DNA from: Bryobacterales bacterium
Lineage (GTDB): Bacteria > Acidobacteriota > Terriglobia > Bryobacterales > Bryobacteraceae
Assembly (NCBI GenBank): GCA_003142355.1
Contig: PLMF01000165.1
Span: 1,039-19,969 of the forward strand
Direction: 5' to 3'
DNA length: 18,931 nt
The notes below the pieces were generated by a model. It did no database searches and was not told where the DNA came from. It saw only the letters and a program-made list of their open reading frames with translations. Positions 6,425 through 14,847 of the stretch are shown here, in pieces (position 1 is the stretch's first letter; each line of letters begins with the position of its first letter). The translations under genes were made by a program, and so were the position numbers.

Positions 6425-8073
6425 CCGCTGGCACCGCCGCCGGATGCCCCGGGCCCCGCACTGATTCCACCGTCGCTGTATACAGGGGAACTGCAGGCCA
6501 TGAAGGCCGCCAACGCGGTCGCGTCCGAGCCATCCGGGGTTTGGAACGCCTGGAACCAGGCCGGCGGCGCAACCCCGCCCCGCTTCTCCTGCAATATCAG
6601 CAGAGGCCCCGCCACTCCGAAAGCGGCTGCGTATGGAAGCGTTCGCTCCCATACGGCTGGGTCCGGCAGCGCCGCGCGGCCCAGGGCGGCTTGCATCAGG
6701 TAATGAGCGAAAGCCTTCCATTCGGCGGCCGCAACCAGTCCTGAGTCCGACCAGACGGGTTGGATCCGCACCAGGATCAGCGCCAGCAGTCCCGCCACCA
6801 CCACCGTGCCGCCCAGCACCATCGCGGTGGCCGCAAGATACGACAATTCAACCGACTTGCGGGACGCTACCCCGATCCCCACCAGCGCCAAACCGGCGGC
6901 CAGGCCAATTCCGCCCGCCACCAGCAGCCTGAGCCGCGCCCCGGCGCGGCTTTCGTCGATCAGTCCGGCCGCTTGCGAGTCGCCGCGTATTGCGGAAATA
7001 AACTCGCCGCTGCGCGACCGCGAAACGAAATCTTGAATGGGGATGGTGGTTTCCCCCGGGGCAAAGACCCTTTCGAGCAAAACCTGCTCGTGACGCACCA
7101 GCCGCGCCGAGGCATCGCACATCACCACCTGGAACTGGCGGGATCCCAGGAATCCCCGCTTGGTCTCCTCAATTCGGAGAACTCCGCGACGCGCCAGGTC
7201 GAAAAGCGTCGCGAGGCTCAGACCCGCTCTGCCGATGAGCCACCCAGCCATCGCGGGTGGCAGCGAACTCGGGGGTGAGACGATGCTCATGTCGGGTTCC
7301 AAGCCGGTTGCGCCAGATCTCGCGGCCGCTCGAATCCGGAACATCCACAGGCAGGCCAACACCAGGAAGATGGCGGCCTCCGCCGCGCCATCGCGCAAGC
7401 CGCGCTGGAAATCGATTTTCTTCCGCACGAGCGCGGCCTGCCACGCCGGCGGCGGGCCGGTGAATGACCCAGCCGGAAATTGCGCCTCGACGATGACGTC
7501 CTCGGCCAAAGGCGGATTGACCATCACCGCGTGGGCACGGCCGCGCCCGATCTCGAAATCCGGGGCGCCCGAACGCAGCGCGACCACGCGAGGCACGACG
7601 CCGGGCGGGTACTCGAGATCGACGGCGCTGGCTCCAACTCCGTAGCTGCGCTTCTGCGGCAGGACCCGCCAGACGAGCGTCTGTGCATTGGCGGAGGGAC
7701 GTAAAGTTCCAGCGGCGCGATATTGCACGGTGAAAGTATGGTATCCGCTCAGAATCTCCGCAAAGTGCCATCGCACCATTACCGGAGACGAACCCTGGAT
7801 CTCGACCTCGCCCGCTCCCGTGCCCGAAGCACAGGGCAGGCCATCCATCCAGGCCTGAACGTCTTCGATGCCATCCGTTTCCGTGGCCGCGATCTCGCGG
7901 AAGACGTAGCTGAACGGGCCGACTACAAATCGGAATTTCACGGTTTCGGTTACCGTCAGAACACCTCGGGAATCGAGATGGAGTTTCACATCGTAGTCTT
8001 GAGCCTCATAGTACTTGCCGAACGCGGAAACGCTGGATAGCAATATCAGGACGACGGGAGTAAGAGTGCGCAT
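6415..8073 (-). CDS. DUF2207-type predicted membrane protein
   Basis: This is a 552-residue protein. It has a signal peptide (MRTLTPVVLILLSSVSAFG), then a ~200-residue extracytoplasmic beta-rich region matching the DUF2207 layout (YDVKLHLDSRGVLTVTETVKF, cut here to YDVKLHLDSRG ... FSYVFREI). A transmembrane helix follows at about 233-250, then a cytoplasmic part, and two further helices at about 378-400 and 410-432. The Gly/Ser-rich C-terminus (GPGASGGGASGAG) is typical of this family, whose function is not established. The ATG at 8071-8073 is preceded by a GAGG ribosome binding site. The gene lies downstream of the 172-residue secreted protein gene on the same strand with a 160-bp gap, and may be cotranscribed with it. 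Its 3' end overlaps the converging secreted-protein gene by 4 bp. Confidence 0.8.
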   Translation of the reverse strand: MRTLTPVVLILLSSVSAFGKYYEAQDYDVKLHLDSRGVLTVTETVKFRFVVGPFSYVFREIAATETDGIEDVQAWMDGLPCASGTGAGEVEIQGSSPVMVRWHFAEILSGYHTFTVQYRAAGTLRPSANAQTLVWRVLPQKRSYGVGASAVDLEYPPGVVPRVVALRSGAPDFEIGRGRAHAVMVNPPLAEDVIVEAQFPAGSFTGPPPAWQAALVRKKIDFQRGLRDGAAEAAIFLVLACLWMFRIRAAARSGATGLEPDMSIVSPPSSLPPAMAGWLIGRAGLSLATLFDLARRGVLRIEETKRGFLGSRQFQVVMCDASARLVRHEQVLLERVFAPGETTIPIQDFVSRSRSGEFISAIRGDSQAAGLIDESRAGARLRLLVAGGIGLAAGLALVGIGVASRKSVELSYLAATAMVLGGTVVVAGLLALILVRIQPVWSDSGLVAAAEWKAFAHYLMQAALGRAALPDPAVWERTLPYAAAFGVAGPLLILQEKRGGVAPPAWFQAFQTPDGSDATALAAFMACSSPVYSDGGISAGPGASGGGASGAG

Positions 8074-8233
8074 ATTCGCCTCGGCTCCATTGGAGCGTAA
8101 TTGAGGTGCACATGCAAGCCGACCCTGTTACCAGTGATATCCAATCCCCATTGAGAACCGGAGCACGCCCCACGGCGGTTCCACGACCCCGCGGCAATCG
8201 CCTGGCCTGGAATGGCGGGTAGAGGGAACCGTA
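8074..8233. other. Intergenic spacer upstream of the DUF2207 gene
   Basis: This 160-bp gap holds an 11-bp near-palindrome, CTCCATTGGAG, close to the DUF2207 start codon. I see no small gene with a credible ribosome binding site. A promoter cannot be assigned with confidence. Confidence 0.35.
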
Positions 8234-8752
8234 TCATTTCTGGTCCTCCTCGACGATGCGAATTTGGATTACCCTTTTGTCCAGCCTCTTGCCGGCGTAG
8301 TAGCCGCCCACGGCCGCGCCGGCCATTCCCGCGGCCGTGACTGCGGGAACTACGACATACATCGCCCCTTCGAAGGGTTCGGGATAGCTGGCCGCCGCGA
8401 TGCCGGCTGCGGCGGCGAGTGCACCGGCAGTGACCAGCAGTCTGGCGAGCTTGCGGTAATCAGTCACCTGCAACAGGGAGACGGATGGCCGCGGAATCAA
8501 GTGGCTGCCTTTGGGCTGTGCCTTGCGGTCCGAAGTCTTGGATACACGCAGGCGCAGGCCGTCCGGTTGGACTGCCTGAACCTTACCTTCAATGTAAGCG
8601 CCGCCGGGCAGCACCAGGGCGACTTTCTTATCTTCTATTCGCGGGCCGAGCTCGCTCCATTTAAGCTGCAATTGCCGGGGTTCGCCAGCCCATAGCAGGC
8701 TATGTCCCATACCAAGCAGCGCGATAAGCACGATCGGAAATCGGTGTCTCAT
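8234..8752 (-). CDS. Secreted or periplasmic protein with glycine-zipper-like C-terminus
   Basis: This is a 172-residue protein with a signal peptide (MRHRFPIVLIALLGMGHSLLWA). The middle part (VALVLPGGAYIEGKVQAVQP ... LRLRVSKTSD) is a short beta-strand-rich block reminiscent of Sm-like or SH3-like barrels. The C-terminal half is Ala/Gly-rich and hydrophobic (about 104-122), with a glycine zipper (AGMAGAAVGGYYAGKRLDKR) before a charged tail. I do not know a characterised homologue; proteins with the same 'YYAGKRLDK' ending are, from memory, common in Acidobacteria. It sits 90 bp downstream of the response regulator gene, and a tandem repeat similar to the one before the kinase gene lies in that gap. 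It is thus a candidate target of that regulator. Confidence 0.7.
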   Translation of the reverse strand: MRHRFPIVLIALLGMGHSLLWAGEPRQLQLKWSELGPRIEDKKVALVLPGGAYIEGKVQAVQPDGLRLRVSKTSDRKAQPKGSHLIPRPSVSLLQVTDYRKLARLLVTAGALAAAAGIAAASYPEPFEGAMYVVVPAVTAAGMAGAAVGGYYAGKRLDKRVIQIRIVEEDQK

Positions 8753-8828
8753 ATGTGCAATTGTGCTCTGGCGCGCAATTCGAGTTGTCGTGAATGTGCG
8801 GCGGGTTAGTAGCTTTGCTGCAAGAAGT

Positions 8829-8850
8829 ATGTCTGGAAAATGTCAGGCCA
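8829..8850. promoter_or_regulatory. Tandem 11-bp repeat, possible response-regulator site (second copy)
   Basis: ATGTCTGGAAA (8829-8839) is followed at once by ATGTCAGGCCA (8840-8850), a direct repeat with 11-bp period. The 22 bp match the copy upstream of the kinase gene at 15 of 22 positions. The copy overlaps the response regulator stop codon and lies 77-98 bp upstream of the 172-residue protein start. The binding role is inferred. Confidence 0.35.
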
Positions 8851-9523
8851 CGAACTTGTACCCCACGCCGTGCACCGTCTTGAGGTGCCGCGGTTCGCCC
8901 GGCTCGCTTTCGATTTTGGCTCGCAAACCGGCGATGTGGTTGTCCACGGTACGCGTCGTAGGATAATTCTCGTATCCCCAGACTTCGTTGAGCAGTTCGT
9001 CCCTGGCGACCACCTCGCCGGTCCGCGACGCCAGCAGGCGGAGAAGTTGGAACTCCTTGCGGGTCATCTCCAGCGGCCGGCCCGCTTTGTGCGCCTCGTA
9101 GGAAACGAAGTTGACCACCACGTCGTCGAAACGCAGCTCGCCGGGCAGCGCCTTGGGCGGTTGCGCGCGGCGGAGGAGGGCGCGAATGCGCGCCATCAGC
9201 TCGCGGATCGAGAAGGGCTTGGCGACGTAGTCGTCGGCACCCAGGTCGAGGCCCAGCACGCGGTCGGCTTCCTCGCCTCTCGCCGTCAGCATGAGGATCG
9301 GCGTCTGGATGCCTTCGGCCCTCACTTTGCGGCAGATCTCGTACCCACTCAGCTTGGGCAGCATCAGATCCAGGATGATCAGGTCGGGGCGCTTCTCGCG
9401 GATCAGCGCATAACCAGTTTGCCCATCGGTGGCCGTGAGCACCTCGTACGACTCGAAGCGGAGGTTGTCCGCCAGGCCGCGCAGAATCGCGGGATCGTCT
9501 TCAATCGCCAGGATTACGCTCAT
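8843..9523 (-). CDS. OmpR/PhoB-family response regulator
   Basis: This is a 226-residue regulator. The frame is open far upstream, but the ATG at 9521-9523 is the real start: it is preceded by a GGAGAGGAAGG ribosome binding site and begins a receiver domain at residue 1. Receiver residues are complete: acidic pair D9-D10, phosphoacceptor D52 (IILDLMLPK), the LMLTAR threonine, and the KPFS lysine. The C-terminal half is a winged-helix DNA-binding domain (RKEFQLLRLLASR, WGYENYPTTRTVDNHIAGLR, HLKTVHGVGYKF). The start overlaps the kinase stop as ATGA, so the two are translationally coupled partners. OmpR-family dimers bind direct repeats with ~11-bp spacing, and such repeats are present upstream of the kinase gene and just downstream of this gene. 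Confidence 0.93.
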   Translation of the reverse strand: MSVILAIEDDPAILRGLADNLRFESYEVLTATDGQTGYALIREKRPDLIILDLMLPKLSGYEICRKVRAEGIQTPILMLTARGEEADRVLGLDLGADDYVAKPFSIRELMARIRALLRRAQPPKALPGELRFDDVVVNFVSYEAHKAGRPLEMTRKEFQLLRLLASRTGEVVARDELLNEVWGYENYPTTRTVDNHIAGLRAKIESEPGEPRHLKTVHGVGYKFVA

Positions 9524-11472
9524 ATGTTGCCTTCCTCTCCAGCCTGCCCGGCCGGGAACCGCAAATAGAAAGTGCTGCCCTTCCCCGGAGCGCTGTCCAC
9601 CGCCACCCGTCCGCCGTGCGCCTTCACGATTTGCGCCACCAGGGCGAGACCCAATCCGGTGCCCGGGATGAACTGGTTCTCCCGGGCCGGAGCGCGGTAG
9701 AACTTCTCGAAAATACGGGCGTGCTCCTCCGGCGCGATTCCAATCCCATGGTCCGTCACCTTCAACACAACCTCTCCGTTCTCGCGGTAGAGACCAAGCT
9801 CGATATCGCGTGCATCGCCGGAGTACTTGATGGCGTTGGAGAGCAGGTTGAGAACGGCCTGCTCGAGCGCGTCGCGGTCGGCGGCGATCTGGGGCAGGTT
9901 TCGCTCGATCGCCATGTGCAACTGAAATCCCTGCTGCGACAGTGGATACTCGAGGGCGCGCGCCGCGGCCTGGACGGCTTCGGCAGCCTCGACGGGGCGG
10001 AAGCGCCAGGTCTTCTTGCCTTGCTCCGCCTTCGAGAACAGCAGCACTCCATCCACCAGGCGCGACAGCCGCTCGCATTCGTTCACGATTGTGCCCAGGT
10101 ATTCCGACTGCGTTTCGGGATCGCCGTAGCGGCCCAGTTGCAGCGTTTCGGCGAACATGCGGATGGCCGTGAGGGGTGTCTTCAGCTCGTGGGACACGCT
10201 GGATACGAATTGCGCGCGCAATTCCGATGAGCGCATCTCCCGCTGGAGGTCGCGCCAGAGCAGGTACGCGGCGAACGTGGTGACCAGGACAACCAGCAAC
10301 AAGGCGGCATAGAATGCGCGACGCTGCAGGTCTCCCGCCGGGTCCTCGATGGAGAACCGATTCGAGGCCATGACGACCTTCAGACTGGGAAAAGCTTCGC
10401 CTAGAGGCTCGCCCGCGGGCTCGCGGGAGTCGGCGAACCGGATCACTCCCGGGACCGCCAGGCGCCCAAACACGTCCTGCCCGCGGACCGCAACGATGGC
10501 CGTTCGTTGGGGATTACCGGCGGCGCCGACCAGCCATACCTCATCGCCGTAGGTCAGCCACGATGGCTGTGGCCGGCTCAGCGCAGTGCGGACGCGGGGG
10601 AAATCGTTCTGCAGCGCCTCGGCCTGTTGCAGCAACCGTACCAGTGCGGCCGCCTTTCGGCCCAACTGCTCCGCGGTCCGCTTCTCCTCCGGGTTCTTGG
10701 CGGTGCGGGCCAGCCTCTCGGCGATCTCCGTGACCACGAATGAGGACATCGGCGGCAGCCACGGCCTTGCGGCTAACGCCCGTTCCACGCTCGAAAAAAC
10801 TCGCCGGTCCGCCGCGCCTCCCTGGAGGAGCGCCCGCGCGGCGTGAAGCGCGAGGGGAATGCCATCGGCGTCGGTGACCTCGGGACCGACGTCCAGCAGG
10901 CTGCGGAACAACTGCGCCGCCTGCTCGGGCCGGCCGCCGGCGGCATCAAGGGCCTGCGCCAGTAGCCAGCGGGTGTAGGCGGCCTGGTGGGGATGCCTGG
11001 CGGCGGCCAAAGCCCGTTCGTAGCACCCGGTTGTCAGGGCTAATTCGTGCGGCCGGTTTCCCAGTTGCTCACAGGCGCGGATGGCCGGCTCGAAGCCGGG
11101 CTGCGAGATCAGCTCGCGGCAGTTCCGGGCGGCCTGGTCTCGCTCCGGCTCCCACGGCAATACCAGCCGGTCTTCTTCGGTCCAGCCCACGAACACGGTT
11201 TCCGGATGGCGATAGGCCTGTCCAAGCTGCAGGTCGGTCCGGACCTCGTCGACCAGGATAGGTCTCAAAGCCGCCAGCAGCGCATCGCGAGCCCGCGTGG
11301 CGATCTGCCTCTGCTCATCGGCCTGCCGTTTCACGCGAAGCTCGCGTTCCTGACCGATGATGCGCACACTGAGCGCAATCAGAACGGCGCAAGGCACTAG
11401 GACCGCGGCGGCAAACAAGACCAACTGCACGCGATGGCTCAAGACGCGCATCCGACCCAAGGCTCTTTCCAA
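9520..11472 (-). CDS. Membrane sensor histidine kinase with a large extracytoplasmic region
   Basis: The protein has 650 residues from a TTG at 11470-11472, which has GGAG five bases upstream; an ATG seven codons later is the alternative start. A transmembrane helix at about 16-38 and a second at about 393-413 bracket a ~350-residue presumed external sensor domain. That region is helical and partly TPR-like ([31 protein letters not shown]). The kinase core is complete: H-box [14 protein letters not shown] with H428, N-box [11 protein letters not shown]1 DHGIGIAP, F-box IFEKFYRA and G2 GTGLGL. It should autophosphorylate on H428 and pass phosphate to D52 of the coupled regulator. The kinase core resembles PhoR/ResE-type enzymes. 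The signal sensed is unknown. Confidence 0.9.
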   Translation of the reverse strand: MERALGRMRVLSHRVQLVLFAAAVLVPCAVLIALSVRIIGQERELRVKRQADEQRQIATRARDALLAALRPILVDEVRTDLQLGQAYRHPETVFVGWTEEDRLVLPWEPERDQAARNCRELISQPGFEPAIRACEQLGNRPHELALTTGCYERALAAARHPHQAAYTRWLLAQALDAAGGRPEQAAQLFRSLLDVGPEVTDADGIPLALHAARALLQGGAADRRVFSSVERALAARPWLPPMSSFVVTEIAERLARTAKNPEEKRTAEQLGRKAAALVRLLQQAEALQNDFPRVRTALSRPQPSWLTYGDEVWLVGAAGNPQRTAIVAVRGQDVFGRLAVPGVIRFADSREPAGEPLGEAFPSLKVVMASNRFSIEDPAGDLQRRAFYAALLLVVLVTTFAAYLLWRDLQREMRSSELRAQFVSSVSHELKTPLTAIRMFAETLQLGRYGDPETQSEYLGTIVNECERLSRLVDGVLLFSKAEQGKKTWRFRPVEAAEAVQAAARALEYPLSQQGFQLHMAIERNLPQIAADRDALEQAVLNLLSNAIKYSGDARDIELGLYRENGEVVLKVTDHGIGIAPEEHARIFEKFYRAPARENQFIPGTGLGLALVAQIVKAHGGRVAVDSAPGKGSTFYLRFPAGQAGEEGNI

Positions 11473-11482
11473 TTCCGCTCCG

Positions 11483-11488
11483 ATTCTA
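11483..11488 (-). promoter_or_regulatory. Putative -10 element (TAGAAT) of the kinase-regulator operon
   Basis: On the minus strand GCTAGAAT ends 10 nt before the TTG start and is followed by CGGAGCGGAA. This closely parallels the sequence before glcE (GCTAGAAT then AGGCGGATC). No -35 hexamer is evident; the tandem repeat at 11507-11528 covers the place where one would be. Confidence 0.4.
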
Positions 11489-11506
11489 GCTCTAGGGACG
11501 ATCCGT

Positions 11507-11528
11507 GTGTCATGAAAACGTCACGAAA
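11507..11528. promoter_or_regulatory. Tandem 11-bp repeat resembling an OmpR/PhoB-family operator
   Basis: GTGTCATGAAA (11507-11517) is directly followed by ACGTCACGAAA (11518-11528). The layout is a TGTCA-like 7-mer plus A-rich 4-mer, repeated with an 11-bp period, as in the PhoB 'Pho box'. It begins 18 bp upstream of the putative -10 of the kinase-regulator operon, where an activator could replace the -35. The Pho-box-like strand is opposite to the direction of transcription, which is not the usual PhoB arrangement. Autoregulation is an inference. Confidence 0.45.
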
Positions 11529-11535
11529 CGGCAAA

Positions 11536-12348
11536 CTAATTCGTCAGGGTCCGCAACACCATGGCGCGGGTAGCCCGGAGGGTATTCTCCAGGGCGTCTT
11601 TCGGCAAGCTGCGGATGATCGGGTCGATCAGCCAGGCCACGGCGGCAGGCACGTTGCGACTGAGCGAAACCGCTTGACACTCCACATAGACGCCATCGTC
11701 CTTCTCGCGGAAGAACCAATACGAGTTGATACGCCAGAGGTAGCCGTGCTCCTCGCGAGGTCCCCTCTGGCGCTCTCTGGGGCTGCCCGCATCGGCGATC
11801 TCGACGATGCGGGTACTGAACGACCGGCTCTGCCAATCGCGTCCGCCCAGCCGGCGGTAGTGGACGTCGGAATCGACATCCAGGACCACGGTAACGACTT
11901 TTCGCTTGAACAGGCGCAAACGCACCTTGAAATCGTCGCCATGCCGTTCCAGCGTCCGGGAATCGACGACATCTGGCTGGTATGTGTTGCGGTGGTTGTC
12001 GTAATCCTGGACCAGCCGCAGCACCTGGTCCACGGTCGCTCGCGGAATAAACGACGCTCCCACCCAGTCGTGAATCAGGCCGCGCGCGGCTTTGACCGCT
12101 CCCTGCCTGTTTCGCGGCTCGCAAATGACGCCGGCCTGGCGCACCCTGGATCGCCGCGCCGGCGTGTCCGCCCACAGAAAACCATCCGGCTTCGGCGCGA
12201 GCGCATCCAGGCGGGATTCGGTGAGGCGCGCGTAGGCGTCGAATGCGCGCATGGTTTCCGGAGCCGGACCGCCGCCGGCCGGCGGCGGGGAATCCGCTGC
12301 CCATGCCAGCCGGCACACCAGCAACAGAACGAGTCGAGCAATCGTCAC
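11536..12348 (-). CDS. Secreted START/SRPBCC-like protein of unknown function
   Basis: The protein has about 270 residues from a GTG at 12346-12348, chosen because a clean signal peptide begins there (VTIARLVLLLVCRLAWAAD). The frame extends to a TTG at 12411, which would put 21 extra non-conserved residues before the signal and leave only 24 bp to the divergent E1 gene. The mature part (FIPRATVDQVLRLVQDYDNH ... RIVEIADAG ... YLWRINSYWFFREKDDGVYV ... VPAAVAWLIDPIIRSLPKD) has the strand-helix order of START-like ligand-binding domains. It includes the characteristic C-terminal long helix. No catalytic residues are recognised and the ligand is unknown. It lies just upstream of the kinase-regulator pair on the same strand (63-bp gap) and could be part of the same locus. 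Confidence 0.65.
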   Translation of the reverse strand: MTIARLVLLLVCRLAWAADSPPPAGGGPAPETMRAFDAYARLTESRLDALAPKPDGFLWADTPARRSRVRQAGVICEPRNRQGAVKAARGLIHDWVGASFIPRATVDQVLRLVQDYDNHRNTYQPDVVDSRTLERHGDDFKVRLRLFKRKVVTVVLDVDSDVHYRRLGGRDWQSRSFSTRIVEIADAGSPRERQRGPREEHGYLWRINSYWFFREKDDGVYVECQAVSLSRNVPAAVAWLIDPIIRSLPKDALENTLRATRAMVLRTLTN

Positions 12349-12421
12349 GTGACATACCGATATTGCCAGTTTCGGCACACGAACGCCAGCCGCACGGCGT
12401 TCGCCGGGCAAAGCGTGGCGG

Positions 12422-12427
12422 TAAACT
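12422..12427 (+). promoter_or_regulatory. Putative -10 element (TAAACT) of the E1 gene
   Basis: An AT-rich patch in otherwise GC-rich DNA, with TAAACT ending 8 nt before the ATG at 12436 (TAAGAT at 12429 is an alternative). No Shine-Dalgarno is visible, so the mRNA may be nearly leaderless. Confidence 0.3.
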
Positions 12428-12435
12428 TAAGATAA

Positions 12436-14805
12436 ATGGACCCGAATCTTGGCATTGCCGATCTGGAACTTCTGGACCGGGTCCAGAAACGCGTCCTGTG
12501 GCTGAGCACCTATCTGATCCACTACGCGAACCATATTCGTCTCAACCCGGATTCGATCAAGGTCGGCGGACACCAGGCTAGCTGCGCCTCTGTGGCGAGC
12601 ATGCTCACGGCCTACTACTTCGCGGCGGCCGAACCCTACGACCTGATCGCCATCAAGCCGCACGCCTCGCCCGTTTACCACGCCATCCAATACCTGCTCG
12701 GGAACCTGTCGCGCGAGCGGCTTCTGCAGTTCCGCAGCTTCGGCGGTTTGCAGGCCTACCCCAGCCGTTTGAAGGATCCCGACGGTGTCCACTTTTCCAC
12801 TGGATCCGTGGGATTCGGCGCGGTCATGCCGAATTTCATGTCGCTCGTCCACCGGTATGTCAAAGACCATTTCGGGTATGACAAACCGCATCGCTTTCTG
12901 GCCCTGATGGGGGACGCGGAACTCGACGAGGGATGCATCTGGGAGGCGCTCGGCGAGGACAGCCTGGAGCACCTCGGGCGCGTGATCTGGATGGTGGACC
13001 TGAATCGCCAGAGTCTGGACCGCGTGGTTCCGAGCGGGCGCGCACAGAGGATCACCGGGCTGCTCGGTTCCGCCGGCTGCCACGTGATTGAGGTGAAGTA
13101 CGGGTCGAAATTGGAAGCGATTTTCGCGCGGCCCGGCGGTGAACGGCTCCGCGAACGCATCGACCAGATGTCTAACGAGGAATACCAGAGCCTGCTGCGG
13201 ACCGCCGAGCCCGACTTGCTGATGGGCCAACTCTGCCGCTTCGATGGACGGCCGGACGCCGGGCTCGCGCGGTTGCTGGCCGAGGACGATCCCGCGGAAA
13301 TCGGGCCCTTGATCGCGGATCTGGGCGGTCACGACCTGGGCAAGATCCTCAATGCCTTCAAAGAAGCCAACACGGTCACCGACCGGCCGGTCGCCATTGT
13401 GGCCTACACAGTGAAAGGCTGGCAGCTCCCCATCGCCGGCGATCCGGCCAACCATTCGCGGTTGCTCACCAACGACCAGGTGGAGCTGCTTCGCACGCGG
13501 CTCGGCATCGCGAGCGGCGCGGAGTTCGACATTTTTCCCGCGGACTCGGAGGAGGCGCGCCTGTGTCTCGAAGCGCGGCGGAAATTCCAGGAGGGCGCTC
13601 GTCCCTCCCGGACGGCCGGGTCCGTGCCAAATTCGGGCGTTCCCGAAGCGCTCGCCTCCGTTCATCGAGCCACCATTTCCACGCAGCAGGCGTTTGGCAA
13701 CATCCTCTCCGAACTGACTCGGTACCCCGAAATCCGCCGCCGTCTGGTGACCATCAGCCCGGATGTCGCGGTTTCCACGAATTTAGGCGGTTGGATCCAA
13801 AAGGTCGGGGTGTACTCACCCGAAGACCGCGCGGATTACTTCGGCGCGAGCCACATTCCCGTGGCGGTGAAATGGAAACAGAGCCCGCAAGGACAGCACC
13901 TGGAACTCGGCATTTCGGAGAACAACCTGTTCCTGGCGCTGGGCGCGCTGGGCGTCGCGGGCGATATGTTCGGCGAAACGCTGGTGCCCATCGGAACCCT
14001 CTACGATACGTTCATCTCCCGCGGCCTGGATGCGCTTCACTATGCCGTCTACAATGGCGGGAGGTTCATCGTGGTGGGCACGCCTTCCGGCATCAGTCTG
14101 AGCCCCGAAGGCGGATTGCACCAGTCGCTGATGCCTCCGTCGTTCGGTATCGAAAGCCCGCGCATCGCATACTTCGAGCCGTGTTTTGCGCAGGAACTGG
14201 AGTGGATCCTGCTCGACCGCGTGCGGCGGATTCTCGAAGATCCGGATGCGGAGAGCCTGTACCTGCGTCTTTCCACGGTGCCTCAACCGCAGGAGCTGTT
14301 CCCCGGCGGCGACTCCGGGGAGCTGCGGCGGAATGTCCTGCGGGGCGGCTATAGGCTGGTCGATCGCCGCGGCCAGCCCGGGTTTCTGCCGGGCCAGAAC
14401 GTGGTCAACGTGTTCACCTGCGGCGCCATGGTCCCGCTGGCCGTCGAAGCCAGCAACGACCTCGCCGGGGACGAGCTGTTCGTCAACGTGATCAACGTAA
14501 CCAGCCCGGACCTGCTGCATCGAGGTTGGGTGATCGCCGGGCGCTCCCGGATGAACGGCCAACCCGCATCGCACCATCTCGAACAACTGATTCCCGAAGA
14601 CGAACGCCATTGCCCATTGGTCACCGTGCTGGATGGGCATCCGCACGCGCTGTCGTTCCTGGGCAGCGTGTTCGGAGCCAAGACGGTGGCGCTGGGCGTG
14701 GACCAGTACGGACAGTCGGGCTCGCGGCAGGACCTGTACAACTACTACCAGATCGGCTTGAAATCGATGGTGCAAGCGGTAGTGGAAGCGATCGGGGGAC
14801 CATGA
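12436..14805 (+). CDS. Pyruvate dehydrogenase E1-like (AceE-type) thiamine-diphosphate enzyme
   Basis: This is a 789-residue transketolase-fold protein. The N-terminal part shows AceE-like features: KVGGHQAS and KPHASPVYHA (active-site histidines of the E1 family) and the thiamine-diphosphate/Mg motif GDAELDEG (159-166) with N190 31 residues on (VDLNRQ). The central and C-terminal transketolase domains follow (LELGISENNLFLALGALGVA; then HPHALSFLGSVFGAKTVALG). Homodimeric AceE of E. coli is about 887 residues, so this is a shorter form. The AceE reaction decarboxylates pyruvate and acetylates the lipoyl group of E2. No E2 or E3 gene is adjacent, so an alternative 2-oxoacid substrate or a partner encoded elsewhere is possible. 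The start has no evident ribosome binding site but follows a -10-like patch. Confidence 0.8.
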   Translation: MDPNLGIADLELLDRVQKRVLWLSTYLIHYANHIRLNPDSIKVGGHQASCASVASMLTAYYFAAAEPYDLIAIKPHASPVYHAIQYLLGNLSRERLLQFRSFGGLQAYPSRLKDPDGVHFSTGSVGFGAVMPNFMSLVHRYVKDHFGYDKPHRFLALMGDAELDEGCIWEALGEDSLEHLGRVIWMVDLNRQSLDRVVPSGRAQRITGLLGSAGCHVIEVKYGSKLEAIFARPGGERLRERIDQMSNEEYQSLLRTAEPDLLMGQLCRFDGRPDAGLARLLAEDDPAEIGPLIADLGGHDLGKILNAFKEANTVTDRPVAIVAYTVKGWQLPIAGDPANHSRLLTNDQVELLRTRLGIASGAEFDIFPADSEEARLCLEARRKFQEGARPSRTAGSVPNSGVPEALASVHRATISTQQAFGNILSELTRYPEIRRRLVTISPDVAVSTNLGGWIQKVGVYSPEDRADYFGASHIPVAVKWKQSPQGQHLELGISENNLFLALGALGVAGDMFGETLVPIGTLYDTFISRGLDALHYAVYNGGRFIVVGTPSGISLSPEGGLHQSLMPPSFGIESPRIAYFEPCFAQELEWILLDRVRRILEDPDAESLYLRLSTVPQPQELFPGGDSGELRRNVLRGGYRLVDRRGQPGFLPGQNVVNVFTCGAMVPLAVEASNDLAGDELFVNVINVTSPDLLHRGWVIAGRSRMNGQPASHHLEQLIPEDERHCPLVTVLDGHPHALSFLGSVFGAKTVALGVDQYGQSGSRQDLYNYYQIGLKSMVQAVVEAIGGP

Positions 14806-14817
14806 TAAACTCGATAA

Positions 14818-14847
14818 CTGACAACATCCAGTTTACAGTGTACACTG
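14818..14847 (+). promoter_or_regulatory. higBA promoter/operator with a 12-bp palindrome touching the start codon
   Basis: CAGTGTACACTG (14836-14847) is a perfect 12-bp palindrome ending one base before the toxin ATG. A promoter-like pair overlaps it: CTGACA (14818-14823, 5/6 of the -35 consensus), 17-bp spacer, TACACT (14841-14846). Taken literally, transcription would begin a few bases inside the reading frame, so the true -10 may lie elsewhere. HigA-type antitoxins repress their own promoter by binding such palindromes; that this is the site is inferred. Confidence 0.45.

Noticed and set aside
8753..8780. CAATTG-centred near-palindrome upstream of the 172-residue protein
   Set aside because: It is too short and too common to call an operator on its own.
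9524..10078. Upstream extension of the response regulator frame
   Set aside because: It lies in another frame of the kinase gene. The receiver domain begins exactly at the ATG at 9523, which has a strong ribosome binding site.
12427..13665. Long minus-strand open frame opposite the E1 gene
   Set aside because: It is antisense to conserved ThDP-enzyme sequence, with no ribosome binding site and no recognisable domain.
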